Source of the DNA: an uncultured Pluralibacter sp.
GTDB lineage: Bacteria; Pseudomonadota; Gammaproteobacteria; Enterobacterales; Enterobacteriaceae
Length of the DNA: 37,986 bases
NCBI RefSeq assembly: GCF_913775985.1
Contig: NZ_CAJYMB010000011.1
Coordinates: forward strand, 1 to 37,986
Reading direction: 5' to 3'
Shown: piece by piece, positions 6,969 to 16,056 of the stretch
How the letters are laid out: every line of letters starts with the position of its first letter
Position numbering within the stretch: position 1 is the first letter of the stretch
Program-made: the position numbers and the translations under genes
The notes under the pieces: generated by a model
The model's input: the letters and a program-made list of their open reading frames with translations, nothing else
The model's database searches: none
What the model was told of the DNA's origin: nothing

Positions 6969-8637
6969 GCGGATCCTTACGCACCGGCGCGTCGCCCGCC
7001 ACGTAGTAGTCGGCGGTGCTGCGCGGCAGCGGCTGGCGGCCGCGGATCGCGTCCGCCATCTTCTCGCCGATCATGATGGTGGTGGCGTTGAGGTTGCCGG
7101 TGATGATCAGCGGCATAATTGACGCATCCACCACCCGCAGTCCCTGCAGGCCGTGCACCCGGCCTTCGCCGTCAACCACCGCCATCTCGTCATAGCCCAT
7201 TTTGCAGGTGCCGCACGGGTGGAAGGCGGTTTCTGCATGGTTGCGTACGAATTCGTCGAGCTGCTCGTCGCTCTGGCAATCCGCGCCGGGGCTAATCTCG
7301 CGCCCGCGGTACTTGTCCAGCGCCGGCTGGTGCATGATTTCGCGGGTAATGCGGATCGCGTCGCGAAACTCCTGCCAGTCCTGGTCGGTAGACATGTAGT
7401 TGAACAGGATCGCCGGATGGGCGTGCGGATCCCGCGACTTGATGCGCACGTGGCCGCGGCTCGGGGAGCGCATGGAGCCGACGTGGCACTGGAAGCCGTG
7501 CTCTTTCACCGCGTTGGAGCCGTTGTAGTTAATGGCCACCGGCAGGAAGTGGTACTGAATGTTCGGCCAGTCGAACTCTTTCCGGCTGCGGATAAATCCG
7601 CCCGCTTCAAACTGGTTGCTGGCGCCGACGCCGGTACCGCTGAACAGCCACTCGGCGCCGATTTTCGGCTGGTTCCACCACTGCAGGGCAGGGTACAGCG
7701 ACACCGGCTCTTTACATTCGTACTGCAGGTACATCTCGAGGTGATCCTGCAGATTCTCGCCGACGCCCGGCAGCGGGTGCACCAGCGGAATATCGAACTG
7801 GCGCAGCAGGGCCGGATCGCCGACGCCGGAGCGCTGCAGGATCTGCGGCGAGGCGATGGCGCCGGCGCACAGCAGCACTTCTTTGCGGGCGGTGGCTTTC
7901 GACGGGATGGTGCTGCTGCCCTCCAGCCACTCGACGCCAACGGCGCGCTTGTCGTCAAAAATAATGTGGTCGGTGACCGCGTGGGTTTTAATGGTCAGGT
8001 TCGGACGCTGCTTTGCCTGATCCAGATAGCCGCGGGCGGTACTGGCGCGGCGCCCCTGCGGGGTGACCGTTCTGTCCATCGGCCCGAAGCCTTCCTGCTG
8101 GTAGCCGTTCAGATCGTCGGTGCGCGGATAGCCCGCCTCAACGCCGGCTTCTACCATAGCGTGGAACAGCGGGTTGTTGCCGTTTTTCGGCGTTGCCACG
8201 CTGACCGGGCCGTCGCCGCCGTGCCAGTCGTTGGGCCCGATATCGCGGGTTTCAGCTTTGCGGTAGTAGGGCAGGCAGTCGAGGTAGCTCCAGTGCTCCA
8301 GGCCTTTCGCCTGCGCCCAGTTGTCGAGATCCATCGCGTTGCCGCGGATGTAGCACATGCCGTTGATCAGCGACGAGCCGCCGAGGCCCTTGCCGCGTCC
8401 GCACTCCATGCGGCGATTGTTCATGTGCGGTTCCGGCTCGGTTTCATAGGCCCAGTTATAGCGCTTGCCCTGCAGCGGATAAGCCAGCGCCGCCGGCATC
8501 TGAGTGCGGAAATCAAAGCGGTAATCCGGTCCGCCGGCTTCCAGCAGCAGCACGGTGGTGTCGGCATCTTCCGTCAGTCGGGTAGCCAGGACGTTGCCGG
8601 CGGAGCCGGCACCGATAATGATGTAATCAAATTCCAT
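6955..8637 (-). CDS. betA: Choline dehydrogenase BetA
   Basis: A 560-residue GMC-family flavoprotein that oxidises choline to betaine aldehyde, and can carry on to glycine betaine, at the cytoplasmic membrane. Seen: the N-terminal FAD-binding [18 protein letters not shown], the GMC signature [19 protein letters not shown] near residue 85, a second GMC signature [15 protein letters not shown] near residue 255, and the C-terminal active-site stretch [14 protein letters not shown] with its catalytic His, then the [16 protein letters not shown] end. Its ATG has a strong GAGGGGGA ribosome site and lies 13 bp after the betB stop. It is the last gene of betIBA, the operon that makes the osmoprotectant glycine betaine. 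Length fits the enteric enzyme. Confidence 0.97.
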   Translation of the reverse strand: MEFDYIIIGAGSAGNVLATRLTEDADTTVLLLEAGGPDYRFDFRTQMPAALAYPLQGKRYNWAYETEPEPHMNNRRMECGRGKGLGGSSLINGMCYIRGNAMDLDNWAQAKGLEHWSYLDCLPYYRKAETRDIGPNDWHGGDGPVSVATPKNGNNPLFHAMVEAGVEAGYPRTDDLNGYQQEGFGPMDRTVTPQGRRASTARGYLDQAKQRPNLTIKTHAVTDHIIFDDKRAVGVEWLEGSSTIPSKATARKEVLLCAGAIASPQILQRSGVGDPALLRQFDIPLVHPLPGVGENLQDHLEMYLQYECKEPVSLYPALQWWNQPKIGAEWLFSGTGVGASNQFEAGGFIRSRKEFDWPNIQYHFLPVAINYNGSNAVKEHGFQCHVGSMRSPSRGHVRIKSRDPHAHPAILFNYMSTDQDWQEFRDAIRITREIMHQPALDKYRGREISPGADCQSDEQLDEFVRNHAETAFHPCGTCKMGYDEMAVVDGEGRVHGLQGLRVVDASIMPLIITGNLNATTIMIGEKMADAIRGRQPLPRSTADYYVAGDAPVRKDPLRSF

Positions 8638-8650
8638 TCATCCCCCTCAG

Positions 8651-10123
8651 TTAAAACACGGACTGAAATTTAGCCATCTCAACCTGGATGGACTTCACCT
8701 GGGTGTAGCTTTGCAGCGTCATCACGCCGTTCTCGCGCCCGACGCCGGAGTGCTTGTAGCCGCCAACCGGCATTTCCGCCGGGGACTCGCCCCAGGTATT
8801 GATCCAGCAGATCCCCGCTTCCAGCTGGTGGATAACGCGGTGGGCGCGGTTGAGATCCTGCGTTACCAGGCCCGCGGCGAGGCCGAAGTCGGTATCGTTG
8901 GCGCGGCGCACGGCTTCCTCTTCATCGCCGTAGCTGAGAATGCTCATCACCGGGCCAAAGATCTCTTCCCGCACGATGGTCATGTCGTCGCGGCAGTCGG
9001 TAAATACCGTCGGTGCCACCCAGGCGCCGTTGTCGAAACCGTCGCCCTTAAGCACGTCGCCGCCGCACAGCAGGGTTGCCCCTTCGCGCTTGCCGGCTTC
9101 AATAAAGCGCAGCACGTTTTCCCGGTGCGGGAAGCTCACCAGCGGGCCGAAGTTAGTGCTGTCGTTGAAGACGTCTCCGGCGCGGATGCGGGCCACGCGC
9201 TCGACGATTTTCTGTTCAAATTCACCTTTCAGCGCCTGGGGCACAAACACCCGGGTGCCGTTGGTACATACCTGGCCGGAGCTGAAGAAGTTAGCCATCA
9301 TCGCAATGTCGGCGGCGGTATCGAGGTCGGCATCGTCAAAAATAATCAGCGGCGACTTGCCGCCCAGCTCCATCGTGACCTCTTTCAGGGTCGAGCCCGC
9401 GGCGGCGGCCATCACTTTTTTGCCGCTCACTACGCCGCCGGTGAAAGAGACTTTGTCGATACCCGGATGTTCGGTCAGCAGCTGGCCGGTTTCGGCACCG
9501 GCGCCCGGCAGAACGTTAAACACTCCGTCCGGCAGGCCGGCCTCGGTATAAATTTCCGCTAGCTTCAGGGCGGTGAGGGGCGTAACCTCGCTGGGCTTGA
9601 AGATCATCGCGTTGCCTGCGGCCAGCGCCGGGGCGGATTTCCACAGCGCAATCTGGATCGGATAGTTCCACGCGCCGATACCGGCCACCACGCCCAGCGG
9701 TTCGCGGCGGGTATAGACAAATGACGTTTCGCGCAGCGGGATCTGGCTGCCTTCCAGCGCCGGGATCAGCCCCGCGTAATACTCCAGCACGTCGGCACCG
9801 GTCACGATGTCCACGCTTGACGTTTCACTGAACGGTTTGCCGGTATCCAGCGTCTCCAGCCGGGCCAGCTCGTCGTTGCGCTCGCGCAGCAGATCGACGG
9901 CGCGGCGCAGGATGCGCGAGCGGGCGACCGCGGTCATCGCAGCCCAGACTTTCTGTCCTTCCCGGGCGCTGGCAACGGCGCGTTCGACATCGTCTTTGCC
10001 CGCGGCCTGCAGGGTAGCCAGCACTTCGCCGGTGGCCGGGTTAATGGTGTCAAAGGTCTTGCCGCTGGTCGCCGGAACGTAGGCGCCGTGAATGTAGAGC
10101 TGTTGGTCGGCGATTCGGGTCAT
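8651..10123 (-). CDS. betB: Betaine aldehyde dehydrogenase BetB
   Basis: A 490-residue aldehyde dehydrogenase, the exact enteric BetB length. It oxidises betaine aldehyde to glycine betaine with NAD(P)+ in the cytosol. Seen: the cofactor-site Asn in [16 protein letters not shown], the GXXXXG-type [12 protein letters not shown], the general-base Glu in [10 protein letters not shown], and the catalytic Cys286 in [14 protein letters not shown]. The C-terminal [17 protein letters not shown] is typical of this subfamily. The ribosome site GGAG sits directly after the betI stop codon, 11 nt of spacing in all, so translation of the two is likely linked. It is the second gene of the BetI-controlled operon. 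Confidence 0.97.
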   Translation of the reverse strand: MTRIADQQLYIHGAYVPATSGKTFDTINPATGEVLATLQAAGKDDVERAVASAREGQKVWAAMTAVARSRILRRAVDLLRERNDELARLETLDTGKPFSETSSVDIVTGADVLEYYAGLIPALEGSQIPLRETSFVYTRREPLGVVAGIGAWNYPIQIALWKSAPALAAGNAMIFKPSEVTPLTALKLAEIYTEAGLPDGVFNVLPGAGAETGQLLTEHPGIDKVSFTGGVVSGKKVMAAAAGSTLKEVTMELGGKSPLIIFDDADLDTAADIAMMANFFSSGQVCTNGTRVFVPQALKGEFEQKIVERVARIRAGDVFNDSTNFGPLVSFPHRENVLRFIEAGKREGATLLCGGDVLKGDGFDNGAWVAPTVFTDCRDDMTIVREEIFGPVMSILSYGDEEEAVRRANDTDFGLAAGLVTQDLNRAHRVIHQLEAGICWINTWGESPAEMPVGGYKHSGVGRENGVMTLQSYTQVKSIQVEMAKFQSVF

Positions 10124-10134
10124 GCTGTTCTCCG

Positions 10135-10728
10135 TTATTGTAAATTTTCAGGCAAATGCTGGCCGATGTAGCGGTTGGCGAGCGCTTCTGCGCGATGCGG
10201 GTCGAAGGGCTCGCCGCTCAGCGCGCCGCGCAGCCAGAGGCCGTCAATCAGCGCCACCAGGCCGTAGGCCGCGTCCCGGGCGGCGTCGCGTCCGAGCACC
10301 CGGCGAAACTCCACCGTGATGGTCGACTGCAGGCGGCGGTTGCTGAGCTGCTGCAGCCGGTACAGCGCTGGCTGGTGCATGCTGCTGGCCCAGAAGTCGA
10401 GCCACGCTTTCATGGCCGCCGAATGGATCTGGGTTTCGTCAAAGTTGCCCGCCACGATGGCTTCCAGCCGGATTTTGGCGCTGGCCCCTTCCAGGGCGCG
10501 CAGCCGGGTGAGGATTGCCTGGCGCAGCTGGCTGGTGATGTCGCGCATCGTGGCTTCCAGCAGGCCGTTCTTGTCGCGGAAGTAGTGCCCGATGATGCCG
10601 GTGGACACGCCCGCACGGCGGGCAATTTGCGCAATGGTGGTGTCGTGCAGTCCGACTTCATTGATGGCGTCCAGCGTCGCGTCAATAAGCTGGCGCTGGC
10701 GGATCGGCTGCATTCCCAGTTTGGGCAT
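10135..10728 (-). CDS. betI: Choline-responsive transcriptional repressor BetI
   Basis: A 197-residue TetR-family repressor. The N-terminal helix-turn-helix spans about residues 8-55 ([14 protein letters not shown], then [20 protein letters not shown]), and the rest is the all-helical ligand domain with [20 protein letters not shown] typical of BetI. In enterics BetI binds between betI and betT and lets go when choline is present. It leads the betIBA operon and is divergent from betT. The ATG has GGAG 8 nt upstream. A near-palindrome in the shared 127-bp control region is the likely operator. Confidence 0.96.
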   Translation of the reverse strand: MPKLGMQPIRQRQLIDATLDAINEVGLHDTTIAQIARRAGVSTGIIGHYFRDKNGLLEATMRDITSQLRQAILTRLRALEGASAKIRLEAIVAGNFDETQIHSAAMKAWLDFWASSMHQPALYRLQQLSNRRLQSTITVEFRRVLGRDAARDAAYGLVALIDGLWLRGALSGEPFDPHRAEALANRYIGQHLPENLQ

Positions 10729-10776
10729 TTCACTGCTCCATCCATAAGTATGAGTTATCTATTTAAGCGGTTTTTA

Positions 10777-10790
10777 ATTGGACGTTCAAT
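10777..10790. promoter_or_regulatory. Candidate BetI operator in the betI/betT divergent region
   Basis: ATTGGACGTTCAAT is a 14-bp inverted repeat with one mismatched pair, in the middle of the only gap between betI and betT. TetR-type repressors bind such sites, and my memory of the BetI motif (ATTGAACGTTCAAT-like) agrees. From here BetI could control both the betIBA and betT promoters. Confidence 0.65.
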
Positions 10791-10855
10791 ATAAATTGTG
10801 TCTTAATTGTTAGCGATTTTGATTTCAATGGTTACAAAAATAGTGAGGAAACGGG

Positions 10856-12919
10856 ATGCCAAACCTTTCACCACCCTCTGAAAACAGAGAAAAAGACAAA
10901 ATCAATCCGGTGGTTTTTTACACGTCGGCGGGGCTGATTTTGTTGTTTTCCCTGGTCACGATTTTTTTCAGTGATTTGTCTGCCGCCTGGATCAGCCGCA
11001 CGCTGAACTGGGTGTCTGCAACGTTTGGCTGGTACTACCTGCTGGCAGCCACGCTGTATATCGTCTTTGTGGTCTGTATTGCGGGGTCGCGCTACGGCTC
11101 GGTCAAGCTCGGGCCGGAACAGTCGAAGCCGGAATTTAGCCTGCTGAGCTGGTCGGCGATGCTGTTCGCCGCCGGTATCGGCATCGATCTGATGTTCTTC
11201 TCGGTGGCCGAACCGGTAACCCAGTACATGCAGCCGCCGGAAGGGCAGGGGCAGACGCTGGAGGCCGCGCGCCAGGCGATGGTCTGGACGCTGTTCCACT
11301 ACGGGCTGACCGGCTGGTCAATGTATGCCCTGATGGGGATGGCGCTCGCATACTTTAGCTATCGTTATAATTTGCCGCTTACTATCCGCTCGGCGCTGTA
11401 CCCGATTTTCGGTAAAAAAATAAACGGCCCTATCGGCCACACGGTGGATATCGCGGCGGTGATCGGTACCATTTTTGGTATTGCCACTACGCTCGGTATT
11501 GGCGTGGTGCAGCTCAATTACGGCCTCAGCGTGCTGTTCAACATTCCCGACAGCATGGCGGCGAAAGCGGCGCTGATTGCGCTGTCGGTGATTATTGCCA
11601 CCATTTCCGTCACCTCCGGTGTAGATAAAGGCATCCGCATCCTCTCCGAGCTGAACGTGCTGATGGCGCTGGGGCTGATTCTGTTCGTGCTGTTTATGGG
11701 CGACACCTCGTTCCTGCTCAACGCGCTGGTGCTTAACGTTGGTGACTACGTTAACCGCTTCCTCGGCATGACGCTCAACAGCTTTGCTTTTGACCGGCCC
11801 ACCGAGTGGATGAATAACTGGACGCTGTTCTTCTGGGCGTGGTGGGTAGCGTGGTCGCCGTTCGTCGGCCTGTTCCTCGCGCGCATCTCCCGCGGGCGTA
11901 CTATCCGCCAGTTCGTCATGGGCACGCTGATCATTCCATTCACCTTCACCCTGCTGTGGCTGTCGGTGTTCGGTAACAGCGCGCTGTACACCATCCTTCA
12001 CGGCGGCACAGCCTTCGCCCAGGAGGCGATGAACCATCCCGAACGCGGCTTCTACAGCCTGCTGGCGCAGTACCCCGGCTTTACTTTCAGCGCGTCTATC
12101 GCGACGATTACCGGCCTGCTGTTTTACGTCACCTCGGCGGACTCCGGCGCGCTGGTGCTGGGCAACTTCACCTCGAAGCTGAAGGACATCAACAGCGACG
12201 CGCCGAACTGGCTGCGCATCTTCTGGTCCGTAGCTATCGGCCTGCTGACCCTCGGGATGCTGATGACCAACGGAATTTCGGCGCTGCAAAACACTACGGT
12301 GATCATGGGCCTGCCGTTCAGCTTCGTGATCTTCTTCGTGATGGCCGGGCTGTATAAATCCCTCAAGGTGGAAGACTACCGCCGCGCCAGCGCCAGCCGC
12401 GAAACCGCACCGCGCGCCATTGGCATGCAGGATCGGCTGAACTGGAAAAAGCGCCTGTCGCGTCTGATGAACTATCCCGGCACCCGCTATACCAGCCAGA
12501 TGATGGATACCGTCTGCTTCCCGGCAATGGAAGAGGTGGCGAAGGAGCTCAAGCTGCGCGGGGCGTACATCGAGCTGAAAAAGCTGCCGCCGGAGCATGA
12601 TGAAACGCTGGGCCACCTGTCGCTGCTGGTGCACCTGGGGGACGAGCAGAACTTCATCTACCAGATCTGGCCCCAGCGCTATTCGGTGCCCGGCTTTACG
12701 GTGCGCGCCCGCAACGGTAAATCCACCTACTACCGGCTGGAGACCTTCTTGCTGGAGGGCAGCCAGGGTAACGACCTGATGGACTACAGCAAGGAGCAGG
12801 TGATTACCGATATTCTCGACCAGTACGAGCGGCACCTGAACTTTATCCACCTGAACCGCGAGGCGCCCGGTAACAACATTACTTTCCCGGATGCCGCCAC
12901 GGAACGTGAGTCAGGCTAA
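10856..12919 (+). CDS. betT: High-affinity choline transporter BetT (BCCT family)
   Basis: A 687-residue member of the betaine/choline/carnitine transporter family. It brings choline into the cell with a proton for BetA/BetB. Seen: about twelve hydrophobic segments from residue 20 to 510; the family's Trp-rich segment NNWTLFFWAWWVAWSPFVGLFLARISRGRTIR near residue 325; and a long hydrophilic C-terminal domain (about residues 515-687, with DYRRASASRE and YQIWPQRYSVPGF) that senses osmotic strength in BetT. The N-terminal REKDKINPVVFYTSAG is nearly that of E. coli BetT. The gene is divergent from betI and overlaps the convergent entD by 9 bp. Confidence 0.97.
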   Translation: MPNLSPPSENREKDKINPVVFYTSAGLILLFSLVTIFFSDLSAAWISRTLNWVSATFGWYYLLAATLYIVFVVCIAGSRYGSVKLGPEQSKPEFSLLSWSAMLFAAGIGIDLMFFSVAEPVTQYMQPPEGQGQTLEAARQAMVWTLFHYGLTGWSMYALMGMALAYFSYRYNLPLTIRSALYPIFGKKINGPIGHTVDIAAVIGTIFGIATTLGIGVVQLNYGLSVLFNIPDSMAAKAALIALSVIIATISVTSGVDKGIRILSELNVLMALGLILFVLFMGDTSFLLNALVLNVGDYVNRFLGMTLNSFAFDRPTEWMNNWTLFFWAWWVAWSPFVGLFLARISRGRTIRQFVMGTLIIPFTFTLLWLSVFGNSALYTILHGGTAFAQEAMNHPERGFYSLLAQYPGFTFSASIATITGLLFYVTSADSGALVLGNFTSKLKDINSDAPNWLRIFWSVAIGLLTLGMLMTNGISALQNTTVIMGLPFSFVIFFVMAGLYKSLKVEDYRRASASRETAPRAIGMQDRLNWKKRLSRLMNYPGTRYTSQMMDTVCFPAMEEVAKELKLRGAYIELKKLPPEHDETLGHLSLLVHLGDEQNFIYQIWPQRYSVPGFTVRARNGKSTYYRLETFLLEGSQGNDLMDYSKEQVITDILDQYERHLNFIHLNREAPGNNITFPDAATERESG

Positions 12920-13558
12920 CGCCAGAGTGACAACGCTGTCGTCGATCTGCCGCCAGGGAAGGCGGCAGTTTTCCCCCGCCAGCGCCGGATGGAATCCGGC
13001 ATTAAGACGCAAGGTCAGACTATCGCTGCCGCAGTGAATCACCTCTGCGGTGCTAAATTCAGGAATGTGATTGAGACGAAAAGAGAGCGCTTTGTACAGG
13101 CTCTCTTTTGCGCTGAACGCCAGCGTTAATCCCGGCGGGAAATCCAGCCCGCAGGCCTCCAGCACCTTCCGCTCCGCCGCGCCGATAATCCCCGGCGCAA
13201 TCTCTTCGCAGTGCCCGGCGTCAATAATCTTCTCGATATCAACCCCAACTGGCGTTTTAGCCACCGTAGCCAGCGCGCGGTTTCCGCAGTGGCTGATGCT
13301 GCCGTACCAGCCGTCCGGCCACAGAGGCTGGCGGCGGTCGCCCGTTCCGGCAACGTGCTCGATGCCGTGCGCCTGCAGGGCGTAAAACGCCGCCAGGCGG
13401 CCCGCCAGATGTTCGGCTTTGCGCTTGACCACCGCGCGGCTAAAGTTCGGGTGATGCGGCAGCCAGCGCAGATCGTCGTCGCTGAAGGTAGCGGGATCAA
13501 AATCAACGCGGTGCAGGATGTGTCCGCTGAGAGAAAAGGTGCTGTGGCGGGTGTGCAT
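12911..13558 (-). CDS. entD: Enterobactin phosphopantetheinyl transferase EntD
   Basis: A 215-residue Sfp-type phosphopantetheinyl transferase. It moves the 4'-phosphopantetheine arm of CoA to the carrier serines of EntB and EntF and so activates both. Seen: YGSISHCGNRALATVA, the metal-binding PVGVDIEKI, and FSAKESLYKAL, the W/F-S-x-K-E-x-x-x-K motif of the family near residue 150. The ATG follows AGGAG. It lies 50 bp downstream of fepA on the same strand, with a strong hairpin in between that may reduce its expression relative to fepA. It overlaps the 3' end of betT by 9 bp. Confidence 0.95.
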   Translation of the reverse strand: MHTRHSTFSLSGHILHRVDFDPATFSDDDLRWLPHHPNFSRAVVKRKAEHLAGRLAAFYALQAHGIEHVAGTGDRRQPLWPDGWYGSISHCGNRALATVAKTPVGVDIEKIIDAGHCEEIAPGIIGAAERKVLEACGLDFPPGLTLAFSAKESLYKALSFRLNHIPEFSTAEVIHCGSDSLTLRLNAGFHPALAGENCRLPWRQIDDSVVTLALA

Positions 13559-13575
13559 GGGGCGGTCTCCTGATT

Positions 13576-13599
13576 CTCCTCCCCGGGGAAGGGGAGGAG
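13576..13599 (-). terminator. Strong hairpin between fepA and entD
   Basis: CTCCTCCCC and GGGGAGGAG form a 9-bp perfect stem with a 6-nt loop in the 50-bp gap between the fepA stop and the entD start. No T-run follows it on the minus strand, so it is more likely a partial terminator or an mRNA-protecting hairpin that lets some transcription pass into entD. Confidence 0.55.
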
Positions 13600-13608
13600 C
13601 AGAGCATA

Positions 13609-15870
13609 TCAGAAGCGGGTGTTAACGCTCATATACCAGGTGCGGCCCGGTTCGTTATAGGTGTTGGCACCGGCGCCGTACATGTAAGAGTTGGTATTAA
13701 TATTCCCCGTGGTCTGGGCGTTGCCCTCGCGGTACAGGCGCTTGTCGAAGACGTTGTCCACGCCGCCGGTCAGGCTGACGGTTTTGGTAACGTCCCAGGT
13801 GGCGCTCAGGCCGACGATGCTGTACGGGCTGACTTCGCTGCTGTCAGAACCATGTACGCGCTTGCCCTGGTAGTCAAACTTCTTCGGCTTCTGGGTGCCG
13901 TACCAGGTCAGGGTTGACTGCAGGGAGAGATCTTCCCGCGCCTGCCAGCTCAGGGTCGAGTTGAGGGTGTAGTCCGGGATGATCGACAGGCGCTCGCCGG
14001 TCTCTTTGTTTTTGCTCTTCAGCATGTAAGTCAGGTTGTTGGTCCAGTTAATGGTCTCGCTAACCGGCACGTTCAGCGAGCCTTCCAGCCCTTCCACTAC
14101 CGCGCGGTGAATATTTTCCCACTGGTAGATATCGGTTTGGTTTTTGCCGCTGCCGATGCGTTCCACCGGCACCGTGCCCGCCTCAATCTTGTTGTGGTAG
14201 TCGTTGCGGAACCAGGTCACGCCCGCCTGCCAGCCGTCGCGCTTGAACTCCAGCCCGATCTCTTTGTTAATGCTGGTTTCCGCATCGAGGTTGTCGTTGC
14301 CCATCAGGTAGCAGCCGATACCGCTTGCCGAACCGGTGGCGTAGCAGCCCTGGCCCTTGCTGTAGAGAATGTAATTCGAGTTTGTCTGGTACAGGCTCGG
14401 TGCTTTGTAGGCGCGGGCGATGCCCATTTTCAGGGTGAAGTCGTCGCCGAGGCCCTGGGACAGGTTCAGGGACGGGCTCCAGTTGTCGCCGGTAACGGTA
14501 TGGTGATCGAAGCGCAGGCCCGGCGTCAGCATGGTGGTGTCGGTCAGCTCGATATTATCTTCGGCGAACAGGGAGAAGATTTTGGCTTTCGAATAGGGGC
14601 TGCGCTGGCTGTTGTCAAAGCCCGGAATGGTGCCGCCCATGAAAGTTTGCGAGTTGGAAAGCTCATCTTTCAGTTTTTGCTGGTTCCACTCGGTGCCCAG
14701 CGTCAGGGTCTGGTTTACCAGCAGCTGCAGCGGCAGGTTTACTTCACTGTGCAGGGTGACGTCGCTCAGGTCGGCATCGACAAATTTCTGCGACGCCTTC
14801 GGATCGAAAATCCCTTCCGTGCCGCCCGCCAGGCCTTCCGGGGTGCGGGAGTTGCGGGTGTGCTCGTACTGGGCCCAACTGGTGGTGGTGACGCCGTTGT
14901 CCCAGCCGCCGTTCCAGGTCAGGGCGTAGGTCTGGCGATACAGGCGGTTAGTCTCTTTGCCGTAGCGATCTTTGACCAGCGCGTTGGTGTTGGTGTTCTG
15001 AGTATCCCCGGCATACAGGTTGCCCTGGCGGCTGTAGCCTGCTTCAAATTCCAGGGACTGCATCGGCGCGAAGTCCCAGCGCACCGAGCCGTTAATGTCT
15101 TTATTGATAACCCCTTCGCGGCCTGCCGGCATGGTGTCGGAATAGGAGCCGGTGCGCAGGGAGGTATGCCCTTTGTTGATATCCCAGGCGTCGGCCTGGG
15201 TCTTATCGAGGTTGCCGTACAGGCGGAAGCTGAAATCCCCGCCCAGCGGGCCGTTGAGGCTGAAGTTAGTGCGCTTGGTGGCGCCTTCGGATTTGTGCTC
15301 CGGCGCGTTGAAGTAGGTGTCCCACGAACCGTGCCAGTCGCTGCCGCCTTTTTTAGTGATGATGTTCACCACGCCGCCCGCCGCGCCGTTGCCGTAGCGC
15401 GCCGCCGCCGGGCCGCGCAGCACTTCAATGCGTTCGATCATTTCCGGCGGCACCCAGGCGGTATCGCCGCGGGTATCACGCTCGCCGCGCCAGCCCAGGC
15501 GCACCGAGTTGCGGCTGGTGACCGGCTTGCCGTCCACCAGAATCAGGGTGTTTTCCGGGCCCATGCCGCGAATATCAATCTGGCGGTTGTTGCCGCGCTG
15601 GCCGCTGGTGGAGTTGCCGGTCAGGTTCACGCCGGGCATTTTGCGGATAATTTCTGAGATGTCGCGGGCCGGCGGGCTCTTGCGGATCTCATCGGCGGTG
15701 ATGGTAGAAACGCCGGGCGCCTGCAGGTTCTGCTGCGCGGCGGTGACGACGATGGTCTCTTCGGCGTCTTCCGCTTTTTTATCCGTCGTTTCTGCGGCCT
15801 GCAGCGGCAGCGCCACCCCGTAGATACCCAGATTGACCCAAAGAGCCAGTGATTTTAATTTGCTGTGCAT
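13609..15870 (-). CDS. fepA: Ferric enterobactin outer-membrane receptor FepA
   Basis: A 753-residue TonB-dependent receptor for ferric enterobactin and for some colicins. Seen: signal peptide LKSLALWVNLGIYGVALPLQA, TonB box ETIVVTA, plug with GVNLTGNSTSGQRGNNRQID and the GAAGGVVNIITKKG end, and a barrel ending NTRF. Long runs match E. coli FepA, such as KMGIARAYKAPSLYQTN. The frame is open to a GTG at 15903, but the ATG at 15870 has a GGGGTAA ribosome site and gives the E. coli-like signal peptide, so I use it. The gene leads fepA-entD and is divergent from fes over a region with Fur-like sequences. The main differences from E. coli are in surface loops, as expected for a phage and colicin target. 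Confidence 0.97.
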   Translation of the reverse strand: MHSKLKSLALWVNLGIYGVALPLQAAETTDKKAEDAEETIVVTAAQQNLQAPGVSTITADEIRKSPPARDISEIIRKMPGVNLTGNSTSGQRGNNRQIDIRGMGPENTLILVDGKPVTSRNSVRLGWRGERDTRGDTAWVPPEMIERIEVLRGPAAARYGNGAAGGVVNIITKKGGSDWHGSWDTYFNAPEHKSEGATKRTNFSLNGPLGGDFSFRLYGNLDKTQADAWDINKGHTSLRTGSYSDTMPAGREGVINKDINGSVRWDFAPMQSLEFEAGYSRQGNLYAGDTQNTNTNALVKDRYGKETNRLYRQTYALTWNGGWDNGVTTTSWAQYEHTRNSRTPEGLAGGTEGIFDPKASQKFVDADLSDVTLHSEVNLPLQLLVNQTLTLGTEWNQQKLKDELSNSQTFMGGTIPGFDNSQRSPYSKAKIFSLFAEDNIELTDTTMLTPGLRFDHHTVTGDNWSPSLNLSQGLGDDFTLKMGIARAYKAPSLYQTNSNYILYSKGQGCYATGSASGIGCYLMGNDNLDAETSINKEIGLEFKRDGWQAGVTWFRNDYHNKIEAGTVPVERIGSGKNQTDIYQWENIHRAVVEGLEGSLNVPVSETINWTNNLTYMLKSKNKETGERLSIIPDYTLNSTLSWQAREDLSLQSTLTWYGTQKPKKFDYQGKRVHGSDSSEVSPYSIVGLSATWDVTKTVSLTGGVDNVFDKRLYREGNAQTTGNINTNSYMYGAGANTYNEPGRTWYMSVNTRF

Positions 15871-15984
15871 GCTGTTATTACCCCGTTTGTCAAAACGCAT
15901 CACCGGGTTCCTGTGAAATCAGCCTTCCCGATGGCTAAATAATGCAAAGTGCCCTTAAACCAAGCGCGGCAATACGCTATTGCA

Positions 15985-16019
15985 AATGCAAATAGTTATC
16001 AATAATATTATTAATAATT
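15985..16019. promoter_or_regulatory. Fur-like control region of fepA/fes
   Basis: Within the 186-bp divergent gap, AATGCAAATAGTTATCAAT (15985-16003) and the adjoining ATAATATTATTAATAATTT resemble overlapping degenerate Fur sites. Fur control of this divergent pair is well known in E. coli, and the AT-rich core seen here is at the matching place. The exact site limits are not certain. Confidence 0.6.
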
Positions 16020-16056
16020 TATTACGCACGACGCAAAATTTCACAGCGGTTACGGA

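Noticed and set aside
7153-8673. A 506-codon open frame antisense to betA
   Set aside because: Shadow of betA with no recognisable domain; betA itself is unambiguous.
11318-12850. A 510-codon open frame antisense to betT
   Set aside because: Shadow of betT; Gln/Arg/His-rich and without motifs.
14107-15657. A 516-codon open frame antisense to fepA
   Set aside because: Shadow of fepA: low-complexity Ala/Val/Gly composition, no motif, no ribosome site.
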